Origin: an uncultured Bacteroidales bacterium
GTDB taxonomy: Bacteria > Bacteroidota > Bacteroidia > Bacteroidales > UBA932
DNA: 6,781 bases
NCBI GenBank assembly: GCA_946614205.1
Contig: CAMOGR010000074.1
Location: 1-6,781 of the forward strand
Direction: 5' to 3'
The notes under the pieces are model-generated. The model was given only the letters and a program-made list of their open reading frames with translations. It was not told where the DNA came from and searched no databases. Positions 6,230 to 6,781 of the stretch are shown here, piece by piece; within the stretch, counting starts at the first letter, position 1, and every line of letters begins with the position of its first letter. The position numbers and the translations under genes are program-made.

Positions 6230-6781
6230 TGGAAGCGTGGCAGGAACGTACCGGCATGCTCCTCGGTGAGGAGGGCCTGGGCAGGCTCGCAGGCGCGAGG
6301 GTTGCCGTTGTCGGGCTGGGCGGTGTAGGCGCCGCCGCTGCCGAGATGCTCGCAAGGGCCGGCGTCGGTCACCTCGTTCTCGTTGACGCAGATGTGGTGT
6401 CGCTTTCGAACATCAACCGGCAGCTGCCGGCTCTGCATTCCACCGTGGGGCGGGCCAAATGCGACGTGGTGAGCGAGCGCCTGCTGGATATCAATCCATC
6501 CCTGGAGGTCCTGTGCATCAAGGAGTTCCTTACGGAAGACAGCATCCCCGGGCTGCTCGGAGGCCTGACTCTCGACGTCGTGGTGGACTGCATCGATACG
6601 CTCAGCCCCAAGATAGCCCTCGTACGGCACTGTCTGGACAGGGGAGTGTTTCTGGTGAGTTCGATGGGCAGCGGCGCCAAGCGGGACGCCACCCGCATAC
6701 GCATCGACGACATATCCCGTACCATCCAGTGTCCGCTGGCGAGGATGCTCCGCAAGCGCCTGCACAAGCTGGGTATCGACA
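6229..6781 (+). CDS. tcdA: TcdA-like tRNA threonylcarbamoyladenosine dehydratase (ThiF/E1 superfamily), 3' end missing
   Basis: TcdA uses ATP to dehydrate t6A at position 37 of ANN-decoding tRNAs into cyclic t6A (ct6A). The frame opens at the ATG at 6229-6231, which shares its A with the stop of the peptidase gene (TGATG), and stays open to the window edge. It gives 184 complete residues; the family is usually about 240-270 long. Visible features are the N-terminal QERTGMLLGEEGL, nucleotide-binding GLGGVG (29-34), Asp53 and Asp55 in LVDAD, NINRQ (61-65) with the likely arginine finger Arg64, GRAK with Lys77, and VVDCID (118-123). The NRQL..L...VG.AK pattern and DISRTIQCPLARMLRKRLHK near the end resemble E. 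coli TcdA (formerly YgdL) rather than MoeB or ThiF. No Cys pair of the zinc site seen in MoeB/ThiF is present in the visible part, but that region lies largely outside the window. Overlapping start and stop suggest translational coupling to the peptidase gene. Confidence 0.9.
   Translation, partial: MEAWQERTGMLLGEEGLGRLAGARVAVVGLGGVGAAAAEMLARAGVGHLVLVDADVVSLSNINRQLPALHSTVGRAKCDVVSERLLDINPSLEVLCIKEFLTEDSIPGLLGGLTLDVVVDCIDTLSPKIALVRHCLDRGVFLVSSMGSGAKRDATRIRIDDISRTIQCPLARMLRKRLHKLGID

Noticed and set aside
4070..6355. A 761-codon open frame on the minus strand, longer than the peptidase gene it overlaps
   Set aside because: It lies exactly in codon register with the peptidase gene, so its stops can only arise where the sense gene uses TTA, CTA or TCA. 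It ends at the sense codon CTA for Leu13, and no such codon follows in the peptidase gene. Avoidance of these codons explains the open frame. Its translation is A/V/G/H/R-rich with no recognisable domain, and it also runs into the tcdA-like gene.
1..6781. Search for mobile elements, defence genes, CRISPR arrays, tRNAs or rRNA
   Set aside because: All coding space is taken by five recognisable chromosomal genes and the gaps are 30 bases or less. I saw no terminal inverted repeats, integrase or transposase, repeat-spacer pattern or tRNA-like fold.

Overview
The window is a compact, GC-rich stretch of bacterial chromosome with five genes, all on the + strand: the 3' part of recG, a complete lemA-family gene, a complete gene for a DUF2207-type membrane protein with a glycine-rich tail, a complete gene for a DPP5-like S9 peptidase with a lipoprotein signal, and the 5' part of a tcdA-like (ThiF/E1 superfamily) gene. 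I see no mobile element, RNA gene, CRISPR array or phage gene, and no gap longer than about 30 bases.

The source is most likely a member of the Bacteroidota, probably Bacteroidales. The peptidase closely resembles, from memory, Porphyromonas gingivalis DPP5. The RecG C-terminus and the LemA and DUF2207 proteins have the flavour of that phylum. No clear Shine-Dalgarno sequence precedes the starts, and the two gaps that do exist are AT-rich, which is common in Bacteroidota. The high GC content points to a GC-rich Bacteroidales lineage, such as Rikenellaceae-type or uncultured gut clades, rather than Bacteroides itself. This placement is an inference.

Layout: recG (2-1705, 5' end outside the window) is followed by a 30-base AT-rich gap, then lemA (1736-2287). 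Six bases later, in the same frame, the DUF2207 gene starts at a TTG (2294-4006). A 27-base AT-rich gap precedes the peptidase gene (4034-6229). Its stop overlaps the ATG of the tcdA-like gene (6229 to beyond 6781) by one base.

Functionally the window combines two housekeeping nucleic-acid genes (replication fork and recombination helicase; tRNA t6A37 cyclisation) with envelope genes: the LemA/DUF2207 pair of unknown function and a peptide-degrading exopeptidase. The tight spacing allows one or two transcripts, but no promoter or terminator is convincing. This is mostly ordinary core genome. The points most worth a second look are the LemA/DUF2207 pair, with its unusual junction and apparently single-membrane-segment topology, and the lipidated DPP5-like enzyme, with an extra glycine/proline-rich segment between its catalytic Ser and Asp.
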